This document shows positions 18,352-26,190 of a stretch of 64,000 nucleotides of DNA, one piece after another. The stretch comes from Agrobacterium cucumeris (GTDB taxonomy: Bacteria; Pseudomonadota; Alphaproteobacteria; Rhizobiales; Rhizobiaceae), in NCBI RefSeq assembly GCF_030036535.1, contig NZ_CP080388.1, forward strand, positions 620,001 through 684,000. The letters run 5' to 3'. The translations under genes and the position numbers were made by a program. The notes below the pieces were generated by a model that did not search any database, was not told where the DNA came from, and saw nothing but the letters and a program-made list of their open reading frames with translations. Each line of letters opens with the position of its first letter. Position 1 is the stretch's first letter.

Positions 18352-19296
18352 TTATTGCCGGCGCAGATCATCCTCCAGAGAGGCAATCAGCCCGGATTCA
18401 CTCAGGCCATCGATAAGGCCGAGACGCGCCATCAGGATTTCAAGCGTGATGGCATTGTTTCTGACCGAGCGAAAGGTCACGTTTTCCGCGCCCACCTGCG
18501 CCGCATCGATATTTGCCGCCAGGCTGGAGATTTGCGCTTTCAGCAGTTCAATGGCGAGAAAAACCTCGCCGATGACGGGACGCGCCACGCCCTCGTCTGC
18601 CAATCGATCAATCAGTAGCGTCGAGAGTTCACGCTGTTTTTCACCCAGCGCCACCGCGGCTTTCAGCAGGGTGGCGACGGAGGCGGCGAGATTTCCTGCG
18701 CCCTGCGCAAGAAATGTAACCTGATCGGCGCGCAGCAGGCCATCCCATGATGTATCCGGCCGATTGCGCAAAACCACGAGCAGGTTTTTTCCCGCCGCAT
18801 TCACAGCCGGAACCACAATCCAGTCCGCATCGGTCGCAACAGGGCGCACCACGTCGTCGGGAAGCCGCAGGGCGAAATCGTCGTCATTCGTTAAGACCGC
18901 ATGCTCCGCGCTGAGATCGGAGGAAGCAAGCGCGAAGGTTTCGCCAAGATCGAGACGGCCAAAGAGGGCCTTGCGTTGCTCTTCGCCGCCGGCATTCCGG
19001 ATGAATTCAAGCGCAGTGAAATGTTCGACCAGATCACGCGCTGCCTCCGCATCCGCGGCAGCAATAATCGAAAGCGCCTGGGCGAGAATATCGTTGGTTA
19101 TATCCGCTCCACCCAGTTCGTTCGGAACGGAGAGGGCAAGAAGGCCGGAGCGGGCGATCCGCGCGTGGATCTGTCCGCTATTTTCGAAGGGACATTTCCC
19201 GGCAATTGCCCGGGCGACGGTCAGCACATCGCCATCCGCGCCGAGACGTGGAGGAACGAAACGAATTCTTTCGCCGAGAGGCGTGACAGATCCCAT
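18352..19296 (-). CDS. Acyl-CoA dehydrogenase-like flavoprotein, short divergent form (SfnB/DszC-related)
   Basis: 314-residue protein with the N-terminal helical part of the acyl-CoA dehydrogenase/group D monooxygenase fold (IARSGLLALSVPNELGGADI) and a helical C-terminus. At 314 residues it is about 80 shorter than complete members. The C-terminal region after residue 190 lacks the usual RHWR-type FAD-contact motif seen in the 34197 gene. The ATG at 19296 has GAGGGAG upstream. It may be a reduced or degenerate relative of SfnB/DszC oxygenases acting on sulfur compounds. Downstream of the flavin reductase on the same strand. Confidence 0.72.
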   Translation of the reverse strand: MGSVTPLGERIRFVPPRLGADGDVLTVARAIAGKCPFENSGQIHARIARSGLLALSVPNELGGADITNDILAQALSIIAAADAEAARDLVEHFTALEFIRNAGGEEQRKALFGRLDLGETFALASSDLSAEHAVLTNDDDFALRLPDDVVRPVATDADWIVVPAVNAAGKNLLVVLRNRPDTSWDGLLRADQVTFLAQGAGNLAASVATLLKAAVALGEKQRELSTLLIDRLADEGVARPVIGEVFLAIELLKAQISSLAANIDAAQVGAENVTFRSVRNNAITLEILMARLGLIDGLSESGLIASLEDDLRRQ

Positions 19297-19336
19297 GCTC
19301 AACTCCCTCAAAAAATAACCCGTTGAAAGCGCTCAC

Positions 19337-19882
19337 TCAGTCCAGCGAATGATAACGCCCGTTCTGGTAGACCAGCGAATGTCCGGAGCCTATGCGGATC
19401 GCCTCTACCTTGCCGATGATGATGACATGGCTGTGCCGCTCGATTGCTTCTTCAATGGTGCAATCGATAGCGGCAACGGCGTCCTCAAGGATGGGCGCGC
19501 CACTTGCAAGCCTGGTCCACTCCGCGCCGCGATAACGGTCCGCACCCTTCAGGCCGCCAATGCCGGCAAACTGGTTGGCGATGAACTGGTGGTTCGCGCC
19601 GATAATGTTGACGGCGAGGTGACCAAAACGCTGCACCACCGGCCATGTGGACGACGAACGGTTGAGCGCCACCAGAATTCTCGGCGGATCGACAGACAAA
19701 GCGGTAGCTGAAGTGACGGTCGCACCCGTGCGCGCCTCGCCTTCTCCGGCGGTGATGACGCTGACACCGCCGCCGAGCGTTCTCAGCGCCGCCTTGAGAC
19801 TGTCGGCATCCGCAGCCTTACCCGAGACCGGATCGCGAAGATTGATGAATTGTTGATCCTTGGCCGCATATTGCAGTGTCAT
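19337..19882 (-). CDS. Flavin reductase (NADH:FMN oxidoreductase component of two-component monooxygenases)
   Basis: 181-residue member of the flavin reductase-like family (split barrel). Signatures are LRTLGGGVSVITAGEG near residues 32-47, GATVTSATALSVDPPRILVA, and NIIGANHQFIANQFAG. It reduces free FMN with NAD(P)H and hands it to oxygenases such as the LLM and DszC-like enzymes of this region. It heads a minus-strand pair with the flavoprotein gene, with 40 bases between them. The promoter gap upstream carries a 22-bp AT-rich element shared with 20407-20428. Confidence 0.9.
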   Translation of the reverse strand: MTLQYAAKDQQFINLRDPVSGKAADADSLKAALRTLGGGVSVITAGEGEARTGATVTSATALSVDPPRILVALNRSSSTWPVVQRFGHLAVNIIGANHQFIANQFAGIGGLKGADRYRGAEWTRLASGAPILEDAVAAIDCTIEEAIERHSHVIIIGKVEAIRIGSGHSLVYQNGRYHSLD

Positions 19883-19953
19883 CGATCGCTCCTGAAAACA
19901 GCTGAATTGTCCAATAGCTAGCAGCGGCGGCAGGGCATTAAATAGACATCGTT

Positions 19954-19980
19954 TTCCATAATATTTATATTCTATGGAAA
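19954..19980. promoter_or_regulatory. AT-rich element upstream of flavin reductase
   Basis: TTCCATAATATTTATATTCT followed by ATGGAAA. The ends (TTTCCATA and TATGGAAA) are inverted repeats, giving a dyad about 28 bases long, 70-100 bases before the flavin reductase start. Nineteen of 22 bases match the element at 20407-20428. Probably a regulator-binding site of the sulfur island; the protein is unknown. Confidence 0.5.
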
Positions 19981-20148
19981 TAATGTTCTATCTGTCAGAC
20001 CCTTTCTTACTCATCCCGGCCGGCAAGAAACCGGACAAAAAGAGGGTAGCCAATTCCCCCGGCTATATAAGAAATTTCGTTCCAATTTTTCCGAATAGGG
20101 GAGTGTTTGTGTCTCCCGCGAGTCTTGCCACACCGGCGGTCTGTAACC

Positions 20149-20346
20149 TTAGAAAACCGGGTACAGGCTAAGCATGGCGAAGTTCATTTCGCAGATTTCT
20201 TCCCGCTCAAGCTCGAGATCGCTTTTTCCCTGCCTGATACGCCCGGTATGATCCAACGGATGAAGAGTAACCTGCTCATCTGCGTGCGGCCGACGCCGTG
20301 TCAGACCGAACAGATCAAAAGTAAACGCATGAAATCCCTGCGGCAT
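20149..20346 (-). CDS. Small hypothetical protein (65 aa)
   Basis: Encodes 65 residues beginning MPQGFHAFTFDLFGLTRRR, rich in charged residues at its centre and without membrane segments. Its support is a very strong ribosome site (AAAGGAGG, 6 bases before the ATG) and an AT-rich promoter element 60-80 bases upstream that matches the one before the flavin reductase. Function unknown; not recognised as a family. Location inside a sulfur gene cluster suggests a small accessory role. The rest of the 640-base gap 19883-20524 holds no other convincing gene. Confidence 0.55.
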   Translation of the reverse strand: MPQGFHAFTFDLFGLTRRRPHADEQVTLHPLDHTGRIRQGKSDLELEREEICEMNFAMLSLYPVF

Positions 20347-20406
20347 GTGCGCCTCCTTTGCTCAACGTCCACTATCCTCCGGCGCGGATCCAAAATCGTC
20401 AATATT

Positions 20407-20428
20407 TTCCATAAAATTACTATTCTAT
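20407..20428. promoter_or_regulatory. AT-rich element upstream of the 65-aa gene
   Basis: TTCCATAAAATTACTATTCT plus AT. It differs from the element at 19954 at only 3 of 22 positions, and its first 14 bases recur exactly at 29087-29100. Located about 60-80 bases before the small minus-strand gene. Confidence 0.5.
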
Positions 20429-20524
20429 AATTGGTGAGCAGCCTGCAAAGGTGGCCTAAGGTTGCCCTAATGGGGGAAATTCCATTTCGCAGGCCAGAAT
20501 CGGCAGGATTTCAGCGTATGAGCC

Positions 20525-21703
20525 TCACGGCCAGGCCAACCGACGTTTGAGAATGAGGCCTGTAAAAGCGCCAAGACCACAAAAAAGGAAAAATACCCAA
20601 CCCGACACCGCGCCCGCATGAATGCCCGACAGCAGCACGCCGATGGTGCAGCCAAGCGCGGTCATGCCACCCCAGCCCATCAGCACACCTCCGGCAAAAC
20701 GGGTTGCCAACCCGCCGGCAGACGGCCAGGATGGCTGGAATTTTCCCGCCGAAAGCGCGGCTGCGAAGCTCGCGAAAATCAGCCCCAGCACGAAGACGCC
20801 GTTAGGCGACAGAAGCGTGGTTTTCACCGCACTGATGCAGCCCCGCACCGTATCGAGGCCCGCAAGCGTTTCCGGCACCCATGCCGCGGATGCGCCGGCC
20901 GTTCTGACGACGCTGCCGAGTTCGGCGGTTACCCCAAGCGGCGCAACGCGGAAATAGGAAAAGGCGCTGATGGCTGCGACCACAACCCCGGTGACGACAG
21001 GCGGCCAGCGTTCGACGAAAACGCTTCGCAGGGCCTGCTGCAGCCGGTTTTCTGGTACGCCCAATGGAACAACCGCTGACTTGTCGAAAAAAAGAACAAT
21101 GAAGATCAGCCCGACCAAAACAAAACCGGCAAGCAACAGTGCCAAGCCGTATCCCAGATGGTGCGGCAGCCAGACCGGTGGGTCGTTGAATACGCTGAGC
21201 GTATAAAGAAAATTCCAGCTGAGGAACGCCAGCAGAAAACCGAGCGCCGCACCGGCAATGGCAAGAACGGAGCCAAGGGCTCCCTCCCCCAACCGGTAAA
21301 AATGCCCGGACAGGCAGGAGCCGGAAAGTGCAGCGCCTACACCAAAAACCGTCGAAGCCAACGCCAGGACCCAGCCGACCGGGCCGATATGCGCATTGGG
21401 CGGCAGACGGCCAGGTTGCGGAACCGGCATCCACGCGATGGTGATGATCTGATAAAACACCACGCCCGCAAGAAGTGCGACGAGAATTGCAAGGACGCCA
21501 TCCGAGCGCCTGTCGTCGATGAAATCCCGGAAATTGCAGAGGAAGCAGAACCGTCCGCGCTGCATCACGATGCCGAAAGCGATACCGGCCAACAGTGAAA
21601 ATGCAAGCTGCCTGCCATTTTCAAGCGTCCCCAGTTGGTGAGCAGCAACAGTCAGCGTGCATAAAATGGCGAGGGCCGCGGAGCGGCGAAAGGTAAGATG
21701 CAT
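20525..21703 (-). CDS. YeeE/YedE (TsuA-type) sulfur transporter
   Basis: About 392 residues with many membrane helices arranged as two pseudo-symmetrical halves. Each half carries Gly/Cys-rich membrane signatures: GRFCFLCNFRD, GAALSGSCLSGHFYRLGEG and GWGGMTALGCTIGVLLSG. In TsuA these conserved Cys line the path for thiosulfate. The start is uncertain: ATG 21703 gives a normal N-terminus but has a poor ribosome site, and a GTG at 21745 is possible. It lies directly downstream of a periplasmic rhodanese, so it likely imports thiosulfate or sulfane sulfur. Confidence 0.85.
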   Translation of the reverse strand: MHLTFRRSAALAILCTLTVAAHQLGTLENGRQLAFSLLAGIAFGIVMQRGRFCFLCNFRDFIDDRRSDGVLAILVALLAGVVFYQIITIAWMPVPQPGRLPPNAHIGPVGWVLALASTVFGVGAALSGSCLSGHFYRLGEGALGSVLAIAGAALGFLLAFLSWNFLYTLSVFNDPPVWLPHHLGYGLALLLAGFVLVGLIFIVLFFDKSAVVPLGVPENRLQQALRSVFVERWPPVVTGVVVAAISAFSYFRVAPLGVTAELGSVVRTAGASAAWVPETLAGLDTVRGCISAVKTTLLSPNGVFVLGLIFASFAAALSAGKFQPSWPSAGGLATRFAGGVLMGWGGMTALGCTIGVLLSGIHAGAVSGWVFFLFCGLGAFTGLILKRRLAWP

Positions 21704-21778
21704 GAAATACCGGATATGGCAGGAGAAAACGCCGGTGCACCTCACTGGCGCACCGGCTTCAAAAACGAAGGCTGCGGT

Positions 21779-22708
21779 TTATTTACCCGTCCAGACCGTA
21801 CCGGTCGGATTGCTGATGGGAACGCCGACCGCATTGCCATATTCGGTCCAGGAACCGTCATAGTTGCGGACGTCGTACCCAAGTATCTTCTTCAAGGCGA
21901 ACCAGGTGTGGCTGGAGCGCTCGCCGATACGGCAATAGGTGATGACCGGGGCGGAGCCGTCGATACCCTTTTCCGCATAGATCGCCTTGATCTCATCTGC
22001 AGATTTGAAGGTGCCGTCCTTGTTGACGATGGTGCCCCACGGCACGTTGACAGCGCCGGGAATATGACCAGCCCGCACTGACAACTCCTTGACGCCATCG
22101 GGGGCGAAAATCTTGCCGGAATATTCATCCGCCGAGCGAATATCGACCAGCTTGATATTATGTTTTCCTTCGGCCACGGCGACCACGTCAACAAACCGCG
22201 CTCGCACCGACGTATCCGGTTCATCAAGCTTCAGTTTCGTTTCGGCCGTTGCGGGTGCTGATGTGTCGAAAGGCAGGCCCTGCGCTTCCCAGAGCTTGCG
22301 GCCGCCATCCAGCAGCTTCACCCGGTCGCCAAGGCCATAGGTTTCAAAAATCCACGCGCCCCAGGCGGCGAACCAGTTATTGTTGTCGCCATAAAGAACG
22401 ATCGTCGTATCGTCGCCGACGCCGGCCTTTTGCAGCAGGGACTGGAAATTTTCCCGCGCGGCAATATCGCGCCGTTCCTTGTCGACGAGGTCCGTATGCC
22501 AGTTGAGGTTCACCGCGCCGGGAATATGCCCGCGCTCGTAGACACCCGTATCGACGCTGACTTCGAAAACCCGAACCTTCGGATTGTCGAGATTTTCCTT
22601 CAGCCAATCGGCCGTCACCAGCGCGTCCGATGCTCCGGCAGCGGACAGCGATACCGTCGACAACAACAATCCGCCGAGAGCCGACGCTACAAACTTGATC
22701 CTGGACAT
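21779..22708 (-). CDS. Exported rhodanese (thiosulfate/3-mercaptopyruvate sulfurtransferase type)
   Basis: 309-residue, two-domain rhodanese. An N-terminal signal peptide (about residues 1-27, ending SAAGAS) points to the periplasm. The inactive N-terminal domain has GHIPGAVNLNWHTDLVDKE; the C-terminal domain carries the catalytic Cys259 in the loop CRIGERSS. The CRIGERSS type loop is common in thiosulfate sulfurtransferases of this group. Start at 22708, preceded by AAGGGG. Together with the YeeE-like transporter downstream it would process thiosulfate outside the cytoplasm and pass sulfur inward. Confidence 0.88.
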   Translation of the reverse strand: MSRIKFVASALGGLLLSTVSLSAAGASDALVTADWLKENLDNPKVRVFEVSVDTGVYERGHIPGAVNLNWHTDLVDKERRDIAARENFQSLLQKAGVGDDTTIVLYGDNNNWFAAWGAWIFETYGLGDRVKLLDGGRKLWEAQGLPFDTSAPATAETKLKLDEPDTSVRARFVDVVAVAEGKHNIKLVDIRSADEYSGKIFAPDGVKELSVRAGHIPGAVNVPWGTIVNKDGTFKSADEIKAIYAEKGIDGSAPVITYCRIGERSSHTWFALKKILGYDVRNYDGSWTEYGNAVGVPISNPTGTVWTGK

Positions 22709-22785
22709 TCCCTTACCCCTTCCTGATTTGATGGCCATTGAAAGGTCGCAACAAAATCGTCCGGAGCGAAGAAACGCTTTTTCAT

Positions 22786-22801
22786 ATTTTCTGTAGAAAA
22801 T
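22786..22801. promoter_or_regulatory. Palindrome upstream of rhodanese gene
   Basis: Perfect 16-bp palindrome ATTTTCTGTAGAAAAT about 80 bases before the rhodanese start, in the 219-base gap after the hydrolase gene. Possible operator for the rhodanese/transporter unit. Confidence 0.4.
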
Positions 22802-22927
22802 AAATGCAGTCACTAAAAACAATCAAAAGGTGAGATTCGAAATTTATGGCGGATAAAACAGCCATAAAGCGCTCAAAGGTTGTGCATGCGACGTTTGGCT
22901 TGACCACATCCGTTTGCAACGGATGGA

Positions 22928-23551
22928 TTAGAGTGCGCTTACATCACCCTGAAGATGCGCACCACGAGCCGCCGGCAGTCCCCTTATTCTCGATCTGGTC
23001 GCAGGCGTTTCAGAACCCGCACCCGTTTTCAGGCGTGCCAGCAGGTCATATCCCTCTGGCCACCTTCCGAAACCGGCAGCGATATTGATATGTCCTGCCG
23101 GGCCAAGATTGACGAGATCGCTTCCCCAGCTGGCGGCCGTCTGTGCCAGATCTTCCGGGCTCATATAGGGGTCGTTCACACTGCCGACGACGAGACTGGG
23201 GAAGGCAAGCGGCACCAGGGGAAAGGCTCCAAACCGGACAATACAGGGATGCATCGCTTCCACCCTGTCCAGATGGGCCGGCGCGACAAGAAGCGCACCT
23301 CTGATTTTTGCCGCCGCCGGCCGGGAGGCCATATTCGCGACCAGCACGCAACCGAGGCTGTGGGCGACGATATAGGCGCTGTCGACAGAGGCAAGCGCTG
23401 CTTCAAGACGATCAAGCCAGTCCTCGAGAACCGGGCATTGCCAGTCATCCTGATCTACCAGCTGCGCTGCGGGATCATCCAGCAGCCAGTGCCGCTGCCA
23501 ATGCCCCTCATCCGAACCGTTCAGTCCGGGAACAATCAAGGTGGTACACAT
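22928..23551 (-). CDS. RBBP9/YdeN-family serine alpha/beta hydrolase
   Basis: 207-residue small alpha/beta hydrolase. The N-terminal strand TLIVPGLNGSDEGHWQRHW is the family hallmark. Nucleophile Ser65 lies in VAHSLGC, the acid is probably the Asp of GSVNDPYM, and the His is in GPAGHINIAAGFG. Natural substrates of the family are poorly defined. Upstream of the rhodanese gene on the same strand but 219 bases away with its own apparent regulatory gap, so co-transcription is uncertain. Confidence 0.85.
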   Translation of the reverse strand: MCTTLIVPGLNGSDEGHWQRHWLLDDPAAQLVDQDDWQCPVLEDWLDRLEAALASVDSAYIVAHSLGCVLVANMASRPAAAKIRGALLVAPAHLDRVEAMHPCIVRFGAFPLVPLAFPSLVVGSVNDPYMSPEDLAQTAASWGSDLVNLGPAGHINIAAGFGRWPEGYDLLARLKTGAGSETPATRSRIRGLPAARGAHLQGDVSAL

Positions 23552-23883
23552 GCCTGCTCCGTGGTTGCGGGTGGTCCGTGCAAAGCATGATGATTTTTAC
23601 GATTCCAGTCGAATGCTGGCTTGCTCACCTTTCTGGACCAAAGAAAAAATCGATCTGAAGAAATTCGATACAGAAGAAAATGCGTTCTCAACCGCCGATA
23701 AATTCCTGTTAAGGCGGAATCATTTACTCACATTTTTTACATAGAAAATATGTGCAATATATTCCCTTCCTGCGAAAAGCTTTTCCTCCGTCACACATCA
23801 AATGAGACACCGCTGCTTGGCCCATCCGCCGCCGCTTTGTCATTCTCCCACCGCGACATGAATCGAAAATTCAGGCGGATAAT
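23552..23883. promoter_or_regulatory. Divergent promoter gap before SsuD-like gene
   Basis: 332 bases between divergent genes, AT-rich at 23640-23765, with a partial dyad around 23730-23756 (CACATTTTTT and AAAATATGTG). No gene seen. Confidence 0.35.
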
Positions 23884-24954
23884 GTGAGCAGCACGAGCGA
23901 ATTTCTCTGGTACATCCCCAATGACGTCAAACCCGGCCACAGGGGCGATGCCGTCAGCGACAACCATAACAGCCTCGATACATTGACCAGCCACGCAAAG
24001 GCGCTGGAAAATCATGGCTGGAAAGGTGCGCTGATCGGCACCGGCTGGGGCCGGCCCGACACATTCACGGTGGCGGCCGCCCTTGCGGCGCGCACCACCA
24101 CCTTCGAGCCGCTGATCGCCATCCGCCCCGGCTACTGGAAACCGGCCAATCTCGCATCCGCCGCCGCCACACTCGATCAACTCTCGGGTGGCCGGGTACG
24201 GATCAATGTCGTCTCGGGTCGCGACGAGCTGGCTGCCTATGGCGATGAAGAAGGTGATCAGGCGCAGCGTTATGCGCGCACGAAAGAGTTCATGCGGCTG
24301 GTGCGGCGGCTCTGGACGGAAGAAAATGTCACCTTCGACGGGGATCATTTCCGGGTCAGGAATTCGACTGTCCTGCCGCGTATCGCCGCACGCGACGGCC
24401 GGCCGCACCCGAAGCTTTATTTCGGCGGCGCGTCCGAGGCGGCCGAGCAGGTCGCCGCAACCGAGGCGGACGTGCAGCTGTTCTGGGGCGAGCCGCTCGC
24501 CGGTGTGGGCGAACGGATAGAAAGGCTCAGGCATTTCAGTGAAACGCTTGGCCGCGACCTGCCGCCGCTGCAATTCGGCCTGCGGATCACCACGCTGGTC
24601 CGTGAAACGACGGCAGAAGCATGGCGCGACGCGGAAGCGAAGGTTGCCGAAATGGCAGCAAATAACGGAGCGCGCTGGAACGATCATCTGCAAGGCGTGG
24701 CAATCGGCCAACGCAGGCTGCTGGATCTGCACCGTCAGGGCGATGTTCTGGACGATAATCTTTACACCGCACCGGGCAAGTTCGGCGGCGGCGGTGCGGC
24801 AACCACATGGCTGGTGGGTTCGGCGGAGGATGTCGCGGCGTCACTGCGTAAATACCGCGCGCTTGGCATCACCCACTTCGTGCTTTCCGACACGCCCTAT
24901 CTGCAGGAGATCGAACGGCAGGGCGACAGGCTCTTGCCGCTGTTGCGGGATTGA
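23884..24954 (+). CDS. SsuD-like LLM alkanesulfonate monooxygenase
   Basis: 356-residue FMNH2-dependent monooxygenase close in organisation to alkanesulfonate monooxygenase: FLWYIPNDVKPG at the N-terminus, IRPGYWKPANLASAAATLDQ, LSGGRVRINVVSGRDELAAYGD, and PKLYFGGASEAAEQVAA. SsuD-type enzymes split C1 or larger sulfonates into aldehyde and sulfite. The likely start is GTG at 23884 with GGCGGA upstream; the nearby ATG is out of frame. It stands alone on the plus strand and ends at a hairpin terminator. Flavin could be supplied by the reductase at 19337. Confidence 0.88.
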   Translation: MSSTSEFLWYIPNDVKPGHRGDAVSDNHNSLDTLTSHAKALENHGWKGALIGTGWGRPDTFTVAAALAARTTTFEPLIAIRPGYWKPANLASAAATLDQLSGGRVRINVVSGRDELAAYGDEEGDQAQRYARTKEFMRLVRRLWTEENVTFDGDHFRVRNSTVLPRIAARDGRPHPKLYFGGASEAAEQVAATEADVQLFWGEPLAGVGERIERLRHFSETLGRDLPPLQFGLRITTLVRETTAEAWRDAEAKVAEMAANNGARWNDHLQGVAIGQRRLLDLHRQGDVLDDNLYTAPGKFGGGGAATTWLVGSAEDVAASLRKYRALGITHFVLSDTPYLQEIERQGDRLLPLLRD

Positions 24955-24966
24955 TGCCGAGACGAT

Positions 24967-25005
24967 GCCGGGTGATCTTGCAGAGGCAAGGCCGCCCGGC
25001 GTTTT
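24967..25005 (+). terminator. Rho-independent-type terminator after SsuD-like gene
   Basis: Branched stem (GCCGGG with CCCGGC outside, CTTGC with GCAAG inside) followed by GTTTT, in the 57-base gap between converging genes. Confidence 0.6.
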
Positions 25006-25011
25006 CATCGA

Positions 25012-26190
25012 TCAGCCGCCCGCCGCCTTGATGCTCTGACGGCCGAGAATCGTGCGGATCATGTGGCTTTGTGGCGCATGCGCCCTTGCCGTGATGGCAT
25101 CGCGATGATGGCGTTCGAGATTATAATCCCGGCGCAGGCCGCGATTGCCGCCAAGCTCCAGCGCCAGATCCGTCACCGCCACCGCATTGTCGATCACCAC
25201 ATGGCGAACGGCGAGCGCATCGGTTCCCACCCTTTCGCCAGCGTCGATATCGCGGGCGACGGAGAGAAGTAAACGCCGGTTTGCAGCAAGAAGCACTTCG
25301 ATCTGGCCGAGACCTTCCTGAATGCGGGGAATGGAGGAGAGCGGCGCACCAAGGCTTGCCGGGACATGGCCATTCAGATGACGCAGGAGATCGTCACGTG
25401 CCGAAAGCGCTACACCGTGATAGACGGAAGCCAGTAGCGCGAAGAAATTATAGCCGTCTGCCTCATCGCGCCGCAACGGCTCATCCGCCGGCTGTTCGGC
25501 AACGATATCAGCAAGCGCCACCCTTACCTCCTTCAGCACCAGGTCATGGCTTGCGGTGGCATACATGCCGGTCGCCTCCCATGCCTTTTCCTGGGTGATG
25601 CCCGGCGCATCGAGCGGTACCAGAAGCTGGATCAGGCGCGGCGCCTCTTCCGTCGTTACCGCAAGCACGATCGCCCATTTCAGACCCGGCAAGCCAGTGA
25701 CGAAACTCTTGCGGCCATTGACAACCCAGACATCGCCCTCGATCCGCGCCGTCGTTTCCGGCAGGCCGCCATGAGCCGGCGAACCGACCCCCGGCTCCGC
25801 CTGCGCATTGTTCAAAAGCGCCGGCTCCCTGCTATTGGCGGCCAGCACCCTTGAAGCAAGTGCCACCGGCCATTTGCCGCGCCGTATCGCGGCATGAACG
25901 CTGTAATGCATGGCGAGGATGAGGGCGGTGGACGGATCGCCCCTGGCAATGGCGGCGATGACGGCATGGGCCGTCTCAATGCCCTCGCCCCAGCCGCCAT
26001 CCTTTTCAGCCGTGACGAGACCCAGCAGGCCGGACTTGAAAAGCGCCTCGAAATTGCCGGCGGCGAATTCGCCGCTTTTGTCATGGTCCGCCGCCGTCAG
26101 GCTGAAATCGTCGGCCAGCGCAGTTGCAACGGCAACGGGGCTGGATTGCTGCTCCAGCGGGCGCGGAACGGCAGATAACGCACCACTCAT
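25012..26190 (-). CDS. DszC/SfnB-like flavin-dependent monooxygenase (acyl-CoA dehydrogenase fold)
   Basis: 392-residue group D flavoprotein monooxygenase. N-terminal helical domain to about residue 120, central beta domain (GGLPETTARIEGDVWVVNGR, then KSFVTGLPGLKW), and C-terminal four-helix domain ending LGGNRGLRRDYNLERHHRDA. The RDYNLERHHRDA motif replaces the RHWRNIR form of the 34197 paralogue at the same place. It starts 4 bases inside the end of the DszB-like gene (26187-26190), so the two are coupled. It probably oxidises a sulfide, sulfoxide or sulfone with reduced flavin, upstream of the desulfinase step. Confidence 0.87.
   Translation of the reverse strand: MSGALSAVPRPLEQQSSPVAVATALADDFSLTAADHDKSGEFAAGNFEALFKSGLLGLVTAEKDGGWGEGIETAHAVIAAIARGDPSTALILAMHYSVHAAIRRGKWPVALASRVLAANSREPALLNNAQAEPGVGSPAHGGLPETTARIEGDVWVVNGRKSFVTGLPGLKWAIVLAVTTEEAPRLIQLLVPLDAPGITQEKAWEATGMYATASHDLVLKEVRVALADIVAEQPADEPLRRDEADGYNFFALLASVYHGVALSARDDLLRHLNGHVPASLGAPLSSIPRIQEGLGQIEVLLAANRRLLLSVARDIDAGERVGTDALAVRHVVIDNAVAVTDLALELGGNRGLRRDYNLERHHRDAITARAHAPQSHMIRTILGRQSIKAAGG

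Noticed and set aside
19974..20171. 65-codon plus-strand frame in the gap upstream of the flavin reductase
   Set aside because: It starts within the AT-rich regulatory element, has no ribosome site, and overlaps the better supported minus-strand gene.
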